Assembly (NCBI GenBank): GCA_944390735.1
Contig: CALXRL010000039.1
Span: 124,001-188,000, forward strand
Reading direction: 5' to 3'
Length of the DNA: 64,000 bases
Source of the DNA: an uncultured Victivallales bacterium
GTDB taxonomy: Bacteria > Verrucomicrobiota > Lentisphaeria > Victivallales > UBA1829
Shown: one piece after another, positions 36,575 to 45,827 of the stretch
How positions within the stretch are numbered: position 1 is the first letter of the stretch
Layout: each line of letters begins with the position of its first letter
Notes under the pieces: generated by a model
The model's input: the letters and a program-made list of their open reading frames with translations, nothing else
Databases searched by the model: none
What the model was told of the DNA's origin: nothing
Position numbers and translations under genes: made by a program

Positions 36575-37328
36575 TGGTACATGATATTCAAACTCAAATA
36601 TTTTTTCAAATTTTACCAGCTTTAAAAATAAAATTCCTTCCCGGATGGAATTTTCCTCCTGGGGAAAAACCGTTTTCCGCGCGGACTTTCCGCCGGAAGG
36701 CCCTGTTCCGCACCGGGACGGAAGGAGAAAGAGCGTTCCCCGTTTCAGCGGAGACGGCACCTCCGCAGTGAACGAGGAGCTTTCCGGGCGCACGGCGTTC
36801 CCTCTTTGACAGAATTCCGAAAACCTCCGAACGGGGAATTCGGCATCTCCATCCCGGAACAGCACAGAAGGAAACAGCGACGCTTTCCGGATTTCCCGTA
36901 TCCGATCCTCCCATTGCCGCATGGGATGATTCCGGAACGTTTTCCGAACTCCGGATCCTGTGTCTCCCGGACTCCTCCGGCCGGATCGGAAGATCTGGAG
37001 AAAAACTGTCTCTGACCGGTTTCCGGATCCGCGCACCGCACCGTTCGCCGAAACGGACGGAGAGTGCGGACACGGGACACTCCCCTCTCCGTTCGACTGT
37101 GGAGCAGATGCCCTGAAAAAACCCCCTCTCCGCCCGACGAAATTCCGGTGTCCGCCGCCGCGCCGAAAGAGGAAAAAACAGCCTTCCGGGCAGGAGTCGC
37201 GGCGAATCGCAAACTCCTTCTCCGCGCAAGGAGATGGAAGGCGGGGAAAAAGTCCGGAAAATCCGGATTGAAAAAACGACTTTCCCGGATTATGGTACCT
37301 CCGGATCACAACAGAAAGGAGGATCCCC
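36575..37328. other. Spacer without a recognisable gene, open in many frames
   Basis: The divergent spacer from 36493 to 37328 is 836 bases. After the AT-rich start it becomes GC-rich and lacks stops in all three minus-strand frames over about 36745-37212, with partly open plus frames too. None of these translations shows a domain, periodic hydrophobicity or a good ribosome site. A small hairpin GGAAAA/TTTTCC lies near 36661-36678. It may be a decayed gene or an unknown structured element. Confidence 0.4.
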
Positions 37329-38294
37329 ATGAGCCGACTTCGGACTCTCTGCTTCATTTCCGCCGCGTTTTTTCTGCTGATCCGCGGCATCTCCGCCGCG
37401 CCTTTGCAAATCTGCAAATTCAAGGACGGGAAACAGGCCGCCGTCTCTCTGACCTTCGACGACGGCACCCGCGATCATCTGACCCATGCCCTACCCCTTC
37501 TGAAGCAATATGGATTCAAAGGCACCTTCTACATCATCATCAACCGTGTCCGGCAGCCGGGGAAAGCCCCGCGGAAACCCAGCAGATACCTGAGCTGGGA
37601 CGAACTGAAACTTTTTCTGGCCGAAGGTCATGAAATCGGCAACCACTCCATGACCCATCGGTGCCAGCTCACCAAAGAAAAAAGCATGGACGACGTCCGC
37701 CGTGAAATCAACGACCCGATTCCCGTCTTCCGGGAAAAACTTGGCATCGACGTGAAAACCTTCTGCTATCCCGGCTGCGCGAACACGCCGGAAATCGAAA
37801 AGATCGTCAAGGAGCACCATCTGGGCGCCTCCCGCAGCCGCTATGCGTGCGGCGGACCGAAATTCACCCTGGAACAGTGGAAACGGTACATGGAAACGAT
37901 TCTTTCCAATGGCGAAGACGCCGCCATGATGATCCACGGGATCGTTCCGGGCGGGGGCTGGAGTCCCTTCCCCAGTCTCGAACTCTTTGAGGAGTGCCTC
38001 AAGGATCTGAAGCAGCGGGAGGCGGTTCTCTGGATCGACACCTGCGCCCATGTCTTCGCCTACAAACTTCTCCGGGATTCCTCCGTCATCGAGATCCGGT
38101 CGGAAACGCCGCGCAGAATCACCGCGGAACTCAGGAGTTCCTGCGAAAAAGCGCCCGACATTCCTCTGACGCTCCGGTACAACGGACCGGAACGGATCAC
38201 CGTCACTCAGAACGGACGACCGATTCCCGTCGAACGGAAAAACGGAACCTCCCTGTTTGCAGTGTTTCCCGGCGAATTCATCCTTCAAAGGTGA
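37329..38294 (+). CDS. Secreted polysaccharide deacetylase (NodB domain, CE4)
   Basis: A 321-residue protein with a signal peptide (to about residue 24, ISAAP). The NodB domain has SLTFDDGTRDH (catalytic Asp and metal Asp), HEIGNHSMTH (metal His pair) and FCYPGCANTPEI. The last 70 residues form a separate beta-type domain. CE4 enzymes remove N- or O-acetyl groups from chitin, peptidoglycan or xylan. AAAGGAGG precedes the ATG. Its end overlaps the convergent oxidoreductase gene by 17 bases, an unusual tail-to-tail overlap that forces both 3' ends to share sequence. Confidence 0.88.
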   Translation: MSRLRTLCFISAAFFLLIRGISAAPLQICKFKDGKQAAVSLTFDDGTRDHLTHALPLLKQYGFKGTFYIIINRVRQPGKAPRKPSRYLSWDELKLFLAEGHEIGNHSMTHRCQLTKEKSMDDVRREINDPIPVFREKLGIDVKTFCYPGCANTPEIEKIVKEHHLGASRSRYACGGPKFTLEQWKRYMETILSNGEDAAMMIHGIVPGGGWSPFPSLELFEECLKDLKQREAVLWIDTCAHVFAYKLLRDSSVIEIRSETPRRITAELRSSCEKAPDIPLTLRYNGPERITVTQNGRPIPVERKNGTSLFAVFPGEFILQR

Positions 38295-39324
38295 ATTCGC
38301 CCTGCTTCACCGCGCCCACCGCGCCGATCTTGTTGACCCAGCACTGAAGCAGATGATTCTGAAGCAGACTCTCCGACGCGGTCATGACCGGGAACTCCGC
38401 CTCGGTCAGATTTCCGGAAATCCGGCTGGCGAAATACTCCGCCTCATAGGCGAAACTGGTTTTCCGGGCGGGAATGCAGATGGTTTCCGGTTCCTCTCCG
38501 GAGGCTTCCAGCAGGATGCGTCCGAGAGGCGGATTCCTGCGGTCGCAGACCCACGGATCGAATACCGTGATCCGACCGCGCGTCCCGTAGATTCTCAGCG
38601 TGTTGTCCTGATTGATGTCGCATCCGGCGGTCATGCGCGCGATGATCTCATTGGGATAAACGGCGATTGCGGAGGACTGGAGATCGACCCCGTTCTCCGC
38701 CAGAATGCCGACCGCGTCGAGTTTTGTCGGCGAAAGCAGCGTATTCCGGTTGACCGCCGCCGCGATCAGATTCGCCATGGACAGCGGATACCCCCCGACA
38801 TCCCAGACCGCCCCTCCCCCGAGCTCCGGTGAAAACAGCCGGTGCAACGGATCAAATTTCGAAGCAAAACAGAATGCCGCCTCCACCGTGTGAATCTGCC
38901 CGATCGCCCCGTCGGCAATCAGCTTGAGCAGCGCCTCCGTCTGCGGATGACAGCGGTACATATATCCTTCCAGCAGGAGACGGCCCGCGGCTTTTGCCGC
39001 CGCGTACATTCCCCGGATCTCATCCATGGTCATGGCCATCGGTTTTTCGCAGAGCACGTGTTTGCCGCACTCCAGCGCGCGCCGCGCCAGCTCCGCATGA
39101 AACGGGTGCGGGGAACACACATAGACCACATCCACCGCCGGATCGTGAAAAAGCTCCTCGTAGGAATCAAAATGGTGCTCGATCCTGTGATCGAACGCAA
39201 ACGCCCGCGTCCGTTCCGGATTGCGTCCGGCGACCCCGTAGGCGCAGCAGTTTTCCGCATGGTGCAGGGCAAGGGCAAACGCGCGGGCAATCTCACCCGT
39301 TCCGGCAATTCCCCAGTTCAGCAT
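38278..39324 (-). CDS. Gfo/Idh/MocA-family oxidoreductase
   Basis: A 348-residue protein. The N-terminal Rossmann fold has WGIAGTGEIARAFA, followed by VYVCSPHPFHAELA and the EKP motif in HVLCEKPMAM, which holds the catalytic Lys region. The C-terminal alpha/beta domain includes GGGAVWDVGGYPL. Such enzymes oxidise or reduce sugars, inositols or glycosides with NAD(P). The ATG at 39324 has AGGAG 12 bases upstream, slightly far. Substrate unknown. It is a single gene between convergent and co-directional neighbours, downstream of the terminator at 39413-39449. Confidence 0.87.
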   Translation of the reverse strand: MLNWGIAGTGEIARAFALALHHAENCCAYGVAGRNPERTRAFAFDHRIEHHFDSYEELFHDPAVDVVYVCSPHPFHAELARRALECGKHVLCEKPMAMTMDEIRGMYAAAKAAGRLLLEGYMYRCHPQTEALLKLIADGAIGQIHTVEAAFCFASKFDPLHRLFSPELGGGAVWDVGGYPLSMANLIAAAVNRNTLLSPTKLDAVGILAENGVDLQSSAIAVYPNEIIARMTAGCDINQDNTLRIYGTRGRITVFDPWVCDRRNPPLGRILLEASGEEPETICIPARKTSFAYEAEYFASRISGNLTEAEFPVMTASESLLQNHLLQCWVNKIGAVGAVKQGEFTFEG

Positions 39325-39412
39325 GATGACAACACTCTCCTGTTCTATCCTTTTTTTCGGAAACGTACTCCCTCCCGTCGTTTTTTTCAACCGGAAAAGA
39401 AGGATATTTCCC

Positions 39413-39449
39413 GAAAAAAGAACACCCCGTCCGGCGCGGCCGGACGGGG
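39413..39449 (-). terminator. Strong rho-independent terminator after the MBL hydrolase gene
   Basis: CCCCGTCCGG (39425-39434), a 5-base loop and CCGGACGGGG (39440-39449) form a perfect 10-base stem. On the minus strand it is followed by a T-rich run (A6 at 39414-39419 on plus), 23 bases after the stop of the MBL gene. Confidence 0.85.
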
Positions 39450-39472
39450 ACGGCAATGCGAAACAACAACCT

Positions 39473-40324
39473 TCACCGGGAGCGCTGTGCTCCGGCGGCG
39501 CGGAGCGGAACAAACTGCATGGAGCCGTCCGCATTCTTCCGGACCGTTCCGATTCCGGGATAGGGCAGATGGCCTCCGGCAAGAATCCAGCCGTTGTCCA
39601 GCGCCTCCTTCAGAACCTTTCTCCGGACCGCGACCGCCGATTTCCGATCCATGTCGTACACCGCGCAGACCGCGGGATCCGGGAACTGGAGCGCCGCTCC
39701 GTGAATCACATCCCCGATGAAACGGATCTTTCCGAGTTCAAAGATCGTATGTCCCGGCGTATGTCCGGAAGCATCCCTTGCGGCAACGCCCTCCAGCACC
39801 GCCGCCTGAAACGGAAAGACATGCAGATTCTTCCGGTAAACCCGCAGGACCTGCTGCGCCATGGCGGCGTTCTTCTGCTTTGCCCAGTAGCCGCGTTCGT
39901 GTTCGGAAACATAGATGCGGGCCTTGGGAAACGCGGCCTTGTTGTCGGAGGTCAGAAGTTCGCCGATGTGATCGCCGTGCATGTGAGTGAGGAGAACCGC
40001 GTCGATCTGCTCCGGAGCGATTCCGAGAGCGCGCAGTTTGCCTGTCAGCGATCCTTTTCGTCCGCCGTTCCCGGCGTCGACCAGAATCCGCTTTCCGTTT
40101 TTGCGGATCAGAAAAACATTATAGGAGCTGGGGATGTTCTTCCCCTTCCAGTTCTGTTTCAGCGTTTCGGCGGATCCGCCGCTGAAAATTGCGGGATTCA
40201 TTCCGCCCGGAGCATCCTGAATTGCGGTGATTTCCCCCTCCTCGAACGGGAAGGTTGTCAGACCGGGTTCGGCGGCGAACGCGATGCCGCCCGCCAGACA
40301 AAGAGCTGTCAGCCATTTCCACAT
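39473..40324 (-). CDS. Secreted metallo-beta-lactamase-fold hydrolase
   Basis: A 283-residue protein with a signal peptide (MWKWLTALCLAGGIAFAAEP). The MBL signature THMHGDHIG supplies three His and the metal Asp. RIYVSEHE, SGHTPGHTIF (His) and FIGDVIH (Asp) complete the dinuclear zinc site, and GGHLPYPG lies near the end. The family includes lactonases and various periplasmic hydrolases; the substrate is not clear. The ATG at 40324 follows AGGAGGTGAGT closely. It forms a single transcription unit ending in the terminator at 39413-39449. Confidence 0.87.
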   Translation of the reverse strand: MWKWLTALCLAGGIAFAAEPGLTTFPFEEGEITAIQDAPGGMNPAIFSGGSAETLKQNWKGKNIPSSYNVFLIRKNGKRILVDAGNGGRKGSLTGKLRALGIAPEQIDAVLLTHMHGDHIGELLTSDNKAAFPKARIYVSEHERGYWAKQKNAAMAQQVLRVYRKNLHVFPFQAAVLEGVAARDASGHTPGHTIFELGKIRFIGDVIHGAALQFPDPAVCAVYDMDRKSAVAVRRKVLKEALDNGWILAGGHLPYPGIGTVRKNADGSMQFVPLRAAGAQRSR

Positions 40325-40411
40325 ACTCACCTCCTGGTTTCGTTTCCGGAATATACCATTCTCCGAACGGGATTGCAAATGGAGATTCGGAAAAGAAGTC
40401 CCGGGAACGAC

Positions 40412-40439
40412 TTGATTCTGCGCCGAGAGATGCTATTTT
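40412..40439 (+). promoter_or_regulatory. Putative promoter of the GT2 operon
   Basis: TTGATT (40412-40417), a 16-base spacer and TATTTT (40434-40439), about 35 bases before the ATG at 40474. Confidence 0.45.
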
Positions 40440-40473
40440 AAACATCTGTGTCTAAAAAAGGGTTCTTCATTAC

Positions 40474-42081
40474 ATGGTTCGATATCGGAAAAATAAAATG
40501 GTTCTTCTTCTCCTGCTCAGAACCCTGCGGAGAAGTTCGGACGCGCTCCGGCGTTCCGCCGACCGTCTGGAAGCCTATCTGAACTCCGCCCGGGCCGATA
40601 CGACGGAGTTTGTCGAACGCACGCTCTCCGGCGCCCGCCGGCTGACACGGGAAATGCAGCTGAAAAACGGCATTCGTTTTCTCTCCTTTCTGACGGTGGC
40701 GCTGACGTTTCTTCTGATCTACCTCTCCTCGCGGAACACGGCCAATGTGATTTTTTTCAGCGATCAGGTGGATCTTCTGGTCATCGTCATCAGTTTTCTG
40801 ATGATTATCGCCAACATTCTCTATTTCGCGTGGCAGACCCTTCTCTATTTCCGCTACAAGCCGATTCCGGCGGTGACGGATGAGCAGCTGCCGGACTGCA
40901 CCGTGATCGTTCCCGCCTACAACGAGGGCCGACAGATCGCCCTCGCTCTGGAAAGCGTGCTCAACAGCGACTACCCGAAAGAAAAACTCACCGTGATCGC
41001 CGTCAACGACGGCAGCCGCGACGACACCTGGGAGTGGATCCGGCGAAGCGCCGAAGAGTCCCATGGCCGCATCACGGCCCTGAATCTGCCGAAGAACATG
41101 GGAAAACGCAACGCGATCCATCAGGCGCTTCTGCGCTCCGACAGCGAGATCTTCGTGACGATCGACAGCGATTCGGAAGTGCTGGCTTCGACTCTGCGGA
41201 ATCTGGTTTCGCCGTTTGTGAAGGATCCGAAGATCGGAGGCGTGGCGGGAAGCATCCGCGTTCTGAATCTGGATGACGGGGCCCTGCCCCGAATGCTGGA
41301 CGTCAACTTTGTGTTCAGTTTTGAGTTTATCCGTTCCGCGCAGAGCGTTCTTCGTTCGGTGATGTGCACGCCCGGCGCGCTGAGCGCCTATCGCCGTTCA
41401 GCGGTGGATCCCTTCCTTCAGGAGTGGGCGGAACAGACCTTTCTGGGGAAACCGGCCAACATCGGAGAGGATCGGGCAATCACCAACATTCTTCTCCGGG
41501 AGGGCTATGAAGTGGTCTTCCAGAGTACGGCCGTGGCGTTTACCGAAATGCCGGCCACCTACCTGCCGCTCTGCAAAATGTTCATCCGCTGGGCCCGAAG
41601 CAACATCCGGGAGAATCTGGCCATGATGGAATTCGCGTTCCGGAGAATTGATTTCCGCAATGAAAATCTTCTCGGCATGCAGCTGAATCTGATTATGCAG
41701 AGCATCTGGATGTTCACGCCGCTCTTTTTCCTTTCCAGCACGCTGTACTGTCTTTCGCTGGATGCGCCGACGTTTCTGTATTCGGTGTTCCTGGTGATCG
41801 CGATCTGGTCGACGTTTCCCTCGTTCATCTACGCCTGCAAATACAATAAAAAGGAGTCGATCTGGGCGTATGTGTTCGGCTTCTTCAATTTTATCGCGCT
41901 GTCCTGGATCGGTCCCTACTCCCTGCTGACGGTACACCGGTCGGGCTGGCTCACGCGCGATCTCCGGGAGGAAACCCCGGCTCCTCCGGCGGAGGAACCG
42001 ATCACGGAGGAGCTCAAAGAGGTAAATTATCCATTTCTAGCGGGAGAAAAACCATGTCCCTTCAACGCGAAGAAACCCTGA
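40474..42081 (+). CDS. Membrane-bound processive glycosyltransferase family 2 (hyaluronan/poly-GlcNAc synthase-like)
   Basis: A 535-residue protein. Two membrane segments lie at about residues 68-125, the GT2 domain at about 140-400, and four more hydrophobic segments at about 410-490. GT2 motifs are VIVPAYNEG, VNDGSRDD, TIDSDSE, IGEDRAI and the acceptor motif IRWARS, which stands in place of QxxRW. This layout is that of synthases that make and export polysaccharide across the inner membrane. The start could also be ATG 40498. Its 3' end overlaps the CpXC gene by 28 bases, so both are co-expressed. Confidence 0.85.
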   Translation: MVRYRKNKMVLLLLLRTLRRSSDALRRSADRLEAYLNSARADTTEFVERTLSGARRLTREMQLKNGIRFLSFLTVALTFLLIYLSSRNTANVIFFSDQVDLLVIVISFLMIIANILYFAWQTLLYFRYKPIPAVTDEQLPDCTVIVPAYNEGRQIALALESVLNSDYPKEKLTVIAVNDGSRDDTWEWIRRSAEESHGRITALNLPKNMGKRNAIHQALLRSDSEIFVTIDSDSEVLASTLRNLVSPFVKDPKIGGVAGSIRVLNLDDGALPRMLDVNFVFSFEFIRSAQSVLRSVMCTPGALSAYRRSAVDPFLQEWAEQTFLGKPANIGEDRAITNILLREGYEVVFQSTAVAFTEMPATYLPLCKMFIRWARSNIRENLAMMEFAFRRIDFRNENLLGMQLNLIMQSIWMFTPLFFLSSTLYCLSLDAPTFLYSVFLVIAIWSTFPSFIYACKYNKKESIWAYVFGFFNFIALSWIGPYSLLTVHRSGWLTRDLREETPAPPAEEPITEELKEVNYPFLAGEKPCPFNAKKP

Positions 42082-42716
42082 AATGCACGAAATGCGGAGC
42101 GGAAAACAAGTTCACAATTCATGAATCGGTCAATGTGACGCTGAATCCGGAACTGAAGCCGCTGGTTCTGAACGGTTCCCTCTTCAAAATGACCTGTTCC
42201 TCATGCGGGGCGCAGATTCTGGTGCATTACGATATTCTCTATCACGACATGTCGGACTACCGTCCTCTGATGATCCAGTGCTATCACGAGAAGGCCAACT
42301 GGGAACGGATCAACGATCAGAATGCGAACATCCGGAAAATGATGCGGGAAATGAATCTTTCCACGGAATTTCCGCACCGGGTGGTGATCGGCTATACCGC
42401 CCTGCGGGAAACCATCCGCATTTTCGACGCGGGATACGATGACCGGATCCTCTTTGCCGTGAAACTGCTGTTTGCCACGCTTCTCCGGCGCGACGGGGTG
42501 CCCTGCCGCGGAATTCTCTTCTGCGGACGCGATGAAAACAGTTCGCCCGTCTTCTCCGTTCTGAACACGAAAAACGAGGAAAATTTCTACAAGCTTCCGA
42601 TGGATCTCTATGACAATGTCGCGGAAAAGCTCAAGCCGATTCTGCCGAAGGAATCGGAGCGGCACATTCTGGTGGATCACGACTACATGGAGCCCTATCT
42701 TCAGCGCCTGAAGTGA
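42054..42716 (+). CDS. CpXC domain protein
   Basis: A 220-residue protein. The N-terminal CpXC domain has LKCTKCGAENKF and, about 37 residues on, MTCSSCGAQ. Together these make a four-cysteine zinc site around the conserved VNVTLNPELKP segment. The rest is alpha/beta without known motif. CpXC proteins are of unknown function. It overlaps the end of the glycosyltransferase gene, which suggests a link to that enzyme, for instance in regulation or assembly. Confidence 0.8.
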   Translation: MSLQREETLKCTKCGAENKFTIHESVNVTLNPELKPLVLNGSLFKMTCSSCGAQILVHYDILYHDMSDYRPLMIQCYHEKANWERINDQNANIRKMMREMNLSTEFPHRVVIGYTALRETIRIFDAGYDDRILFAVKLLFATLLRRDGVPCRGILFCGRDENSSPVFSVLNTKNEENFYKLPMDLYDNVAEKLKPILPKESERHILVDHDYMEPYLQRLK

Positions 42717-42740
42717 AACGGCCGCCGGAAAGGAACTCCG

Positions 42741-43652
42741 ATGAAACGCGCAGGAACAGTTGCTTTGTGCACAGCGGGACTTCTGACCGCGACGTTTCTG
42801 CTGTTTGCCGGACTGACCGCCTGCACGGCGGACCCGAATCGTTCTCTGGAAATGCGTCAGGCGCGGACACCGCTTTCGGGAACAAGGGAAAGCCTTTCGG
42901 TGGTCAGCTACAACATCCAGGCTCGACCGCTGCTGGATGCGTGCGCATGGAAGAGCATCCGGATCGGGGAACGGCTGAAGCGATACAATCTGCTCGGACT
43001 TCAGGAAACCTTTCACGCGCATGATTCTCTGTTTGAAAGGAACGCGCTTCACGGAGAGGTCTATTTCGGCAGGAGACGGCACGGATTGAATCTGGTCAAT
43101 TCGGGTCTGGCCATTCTTTCGCGTTTTCCGATCGAGGAGGCCCGCGCGGAATATTTTGAAGAGGAAGGTTCGCTGGAGAACCGTCTCGGCTCGAAGGGGG
43201 TTCTGCTTGCGCGGATCCGGATCAACGGCTCTGTTCTGGACTTTTACACGACGCATCTGGCGGCGGGAACGCCGGAATCCTCCGGAGAGGCGCGGAAGGA
43301 TGAACTGCGGCAGATTGCCGAGTTTATCCGACGGAATTCGCCGCAGGAGAACGCCGTGATTCTCTGCGGGGATTTCAATCTGACGCTGCGCTCTCCGGAC
43401 GGGGAGCTCGGGAAGTTTCTGACCCGGACGGGTCTTTCCGATCCGGCGAAGGAGCTGAACTGCGAAAAGCAGACGTTCATTGATCATCTGTTTTACCGGT
43501 CCGGCGACGCCCTCCGCCTGCGGCCGCGGATCTGGAGACTTCTGAAGCAGGAGTTCACGGAGCAGGAGACCGGCGCGCTCAGCGATCACCATCCGCTTCT
43601 GGTGGAATTTGACCTTTTGAATCAGGAGAGCGGAACGGCGGTCCGCCCATGA
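42741..43652 (+). CDS. Endonuclease/exonuclease/phosphatase-family lipoprotein
   Basis: A 303-residue protein with a lipoprotein signal (lipobox GLTAC, Cys about residue 28). The EEP fold shows VVSYNIQAR, LLGLQETF (metal Glu), YTTHLAAG (His), LCGDFNL (Asp, Asn) and SDHHPLLVEF (Asp-His). Secreted members hydrolyse phosphodiesters in phospholipids (sphingomyelinase-like), nucleic acids or inositol phosphates. It is third in the operon with GT2 and CpXC genes, 24 bases after the latter. Substrate unknown. Confidence 0.83.
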   Translation: MKRAGTVALCTAGLLTATFLLFAGLTACTADPNRSLEMRQARTPLSGTRESLSVVSYNIQARPLLDACAWKSIRIGERLKRYNLLGLQETFHAHDSLFERNALHGEVYFGRRRHGLNLVNSGLAILSRFPIEEARAEYFEEEGSLENRLGSKGVLLARIRINGSVLDFYTTHLAAGTPESSGEARKDELRQIAEFIRRNSPQENAVILCGDFNLTLRSPDGELGKFLTRTGLSDPAKELNCEKQTFIDHLFYRSGDALRLRPRIWRLLKQEFTEQETGALSDHHPLLVEFDLLNQESGTAVRP

Positions 43653-43729
43653 CGCCTCCTGTAATCGGGGACGGGGGACTCTGTGGAAAGCGAAATGCTC
43701 CGCGTCGGACGATCGGACCGAAGAAGCTG

Positions 43730-43803
43730 TGGTTACCCCGCCAGGATTCGAACCTGAACTAAATGGATCAAAACCATTTGTGCTACCGTTACACCACGGG
43801 GTA
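43730..43803 (-). tRNA. tRNA-Gln (anticodon UUG)
   Basis: On the minus strand acceptor TACCCCG pairs with CGGGGTA, and the T arm is CAGGTTCGAATCCTG. The anticodon stem AAATGG/CCATTT encloses loop TTTTGAT with anticodon TTG (plus strand 43769-43771). The 3' CCA is encoded. The span of 74 bases includes CCA. Confidence 0.95.
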
Positions 43804-43899
43804 AAGACGGAAAATGCTTAAAATATAGCATGCGGATGCCGAAAGTCCAGCGATTCTTTCTTTTTTCTCCATTTTCAAAAAACTTTTTTTCATCCGCTT

Positions 43900-43928
43900 T
43901 TGGTATTTTGCGGTTTTGAGGTTATATT
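43900..43928 (+). promoter_or_regulatory. Putative promoter of the PLD-skp-lpxD group
   Basis: TTGGTA (43900-43905), a 17-base spacer and TATATT (43923-43928), about 42 bases before ATG 43970. The in-frame ATG at 43916 lies within the spacer, so it is not the start. Confidence 0.5.
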
Positions 43929-43969
43929 CCTTCTCTGTACAGAAATCACAGCGACAGGACAATTCCCGT

Positions 43970-45184
43970 ATGGCTAACAGCAGAAAAAAGACAAAAAAGA
44001 CCACCCCGTCCGTCCGGGAAAAGACGGAGGACTCGGCAGAAAAAACCAGTCGGCACAGCTTCAAAGGCTGTCTGAGCGTTCTCGTCGTTCTGGCCATCGC
44101 GGCCGCAGCGGCGTTCACGTTCGTTCCGGAAGAGAAGGTGCCGGCGGCACTCGATCCCCTGCACACGGAACTTCTGGCGGCGAGGAACACGCTCATTGCC
44201 AAAACCGGACTCGACATCTCCAGATTCGACGACACGGCAGTCGTCGAAGTGCCGGGAGCCTCGCCGGTCAAACTCTACTTCGCCCCCTCCCCGAACATCA
44301 AGCGGGGATTGTGCGACTTCATCCGCTCGGCAAAAAGCACGGTGGATATCTGCATCTACGATCTGGATCTGAACGAGGTGGCCGACGCTCTGCTCGATGC
44401 CCAGGCCCGGAAAGTGGAGGTCCGGCTCGTCACCGACGAGGACAACGTGATGATGGCCGCCGTGGAAAAACTGAAACGGGCGGGCGTCACCGTCGTTCCG
44501 GACAACCGTCCGGCGATCATGCACAACAAATTCGTCATTGTGGATGCCAGATATCTCTGGACCGGCTCGTATAACTTCACCGTCAACGGCACCCGCAGGA
44601 ACGACAACAACGCCCTGATTCTGGAATCTCCGGAAATCGCGGCCTGTTATCTGGCCAAATTCAATGAATACATCGCGGGAAAATTCGGACCGAAGGCCAG
44701 CCGGAAGACCTTCGGCGGACGGGTCGTTCTCGGCAGAATGCCGGTCATAGCCGCCTTCTCCCCCGCTGACGGAATCCGGAATCTTCTGCTCGACGAACTC
44801 TCCCATGCAAAGAACAGCGTCAAGCTGATGGCGTTCTCCTTCACGGATCAGGAGATTGCCGACTGCCTGGGCTCGCTCGCCAAGAAAGGAGTCTCCGTGA
44901 AGTGCCTGTTCGACTTCGGTCAGGCCAACAGCAAATACAGTCAGGACTCTTATCTGCGCGGATGCGGCGTCAAGATCAAGCTCTCGCCAAACCGGTCCGG
45001 CAAAATGCACCACAAGGTCATCATCATTGACGACGAAACGGTCATCACCGGCAGCTACAACTATTCCAAAAACGCCGAACGCAACAACGATGAGAACATA
45101 CTCATTCTGAAAAACAGAGAGATCGCGGCACTTTATGTCAAGGAATTCAAACGGTGCTGGAAGGGCACCAAAGGGTATCTCTAA
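43970..45184 (+). CDS. Membrane-anchored phospholipase D-like protein with two HKD motifs
   Basis: A 404-residue protein. A basic N-terminus (SRKKTKKTTPS) precedes one membrane segment at about residues 38-56. Two PLD halves follow, with HNKFVIVD (about residue 185) and HHKVIIID (about residue 345), each followed by a TGSYN element (TGSYNFT, TGSYNYS). Both catalytic HxKxxxxD motifs are intact. Members include cardiolipin synthases, nucleases and other phosphodiesterases; a periplasmic nuclease or phospholipase is possible. AGGAC precedes the ATG. skp and lpxD follow on the same strand, with 24 and 40 base gaps. Confidence 0.85.
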   Translation: MANSRKKTKKTTPSVREKTEDSAEKTSRHSFKGCLSVLVVLAIAAAAAFTFVPEEKVPAALDPLHTELLAARNTLIAKTGLDISRFDDTAVVEVPGASPVKLYFAPSPNIKRGLCDFIRSAKSTVDICIYDLDLNEVADALLDAQARKVEVRLVTDEDNVMMAAVEKLKRAGVTVVPDNRPAIMHNKFVIVDARYLWTGSYNFTVNGTRRNDNNALILESPEIAACYLAKFNEYIAGKFGPKASRKTFGGRVVLGRMPVIAAFSPADGIRNLLLDELSHAKNSVKLMAFSFTDQEIADCLGSLAKKGVSVKCLFDFGQANSKYSQDSYLRGCGVKIKLSPNRSGKMHHKVIIIDDETVITGSYNYSKNAERNNDENILILKNREIAALYVKEFKRCWKGTKGYL

Positions 45185-45208
45185 ACAACCGGGAAAGGAA
45201 ACGGACGG

Positions 45209-45787
45209 ATGAAATCTTGGAAGACAGCGGTTCTTGCGCTGCTGACAATGCTCTCGACCGCGCAGGCGGCGGAGTTCAAGGCGGCGGTCATCGACATGGA
45301 CAGGGTCCTGCAGGAATATTACAAGACCAAAATCGTGGAAGGCAATCTGAAACGTCAGGCGGACATCTACAAGGATTACGCAAAGAAACTGGGCGAATCC
45401 CTGACCAAGCTTCAAAGTGAGTTTGTCGCTCTGCGGGACTCCTCGCAGAACATCGCCCTCAGCGACGCCGCGCGCGAAAGCAAGCGGATGGCCGCCCAGG
45501 ACAAATACAAGGAACTTGCCGCAAAAGAGCTTGAGCTGCGGACCTACAACCGCGAGAAGCAGGCACAGCTCCGCGATGAACGCGACCGCGAACGCGCCGC
45601 CATCCTCACGGACATCCGCAAGACCATCGAGGCCCATGCCGCGCTCGCGGGTTTCGCCCTTGTTCTTGACAAATCCGCGCTATCCGCCTCCGCCATGCCG
45701 GTTGTTCCGTACAGTGCCAAATCCATCGACATCACGGACAACGTCATCAAGGAGCTGAACACCGGCAGAAAAAAGAGTGACAAATAA
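45209..45787 (+). CDS. skp: OmpH/Skp-family periplasmic chaperone
   Basis: A 192-residue protein with a signal peptide (to about residue 21, TAQAAE). The start of the mature part, FKAAVIDMDRVLQEYYKT, is typical of OmpH. A long charged coiled-coil region (about 45-130) follows, then a short beta end (GFALVLDKSALS, VVPYSAKSIDIT). Skp binds unfolded outer-membrane proteins in the periplasm. Location directly upstream of lpxD matches the widespread skp-lpxD order and shows this is a diderm. GGAAAGGA lies before the ATG. Confidence 0.87.
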   Translation: MKSWKTAVLALLTMLSTAQAAEFKAAVIDMDRVLQEYYKTKIVEGNLKRQADIYKDYAKKLGESLTKLQSEFVALRDSSQNIALSDAARESKRMAAQDKYKELAAKELELRTYNREKQAQLRDERDRERAAILTDIRKTIEAHAALAGFALVLDKSALSASAMPVVPYSAKSIDITDNVIKELNTGRKKSDK

Positions 45788-45827
45788 TCTTTCACCCATA
45801 GCCAACAGAAATATGGAAGGAGATCCC

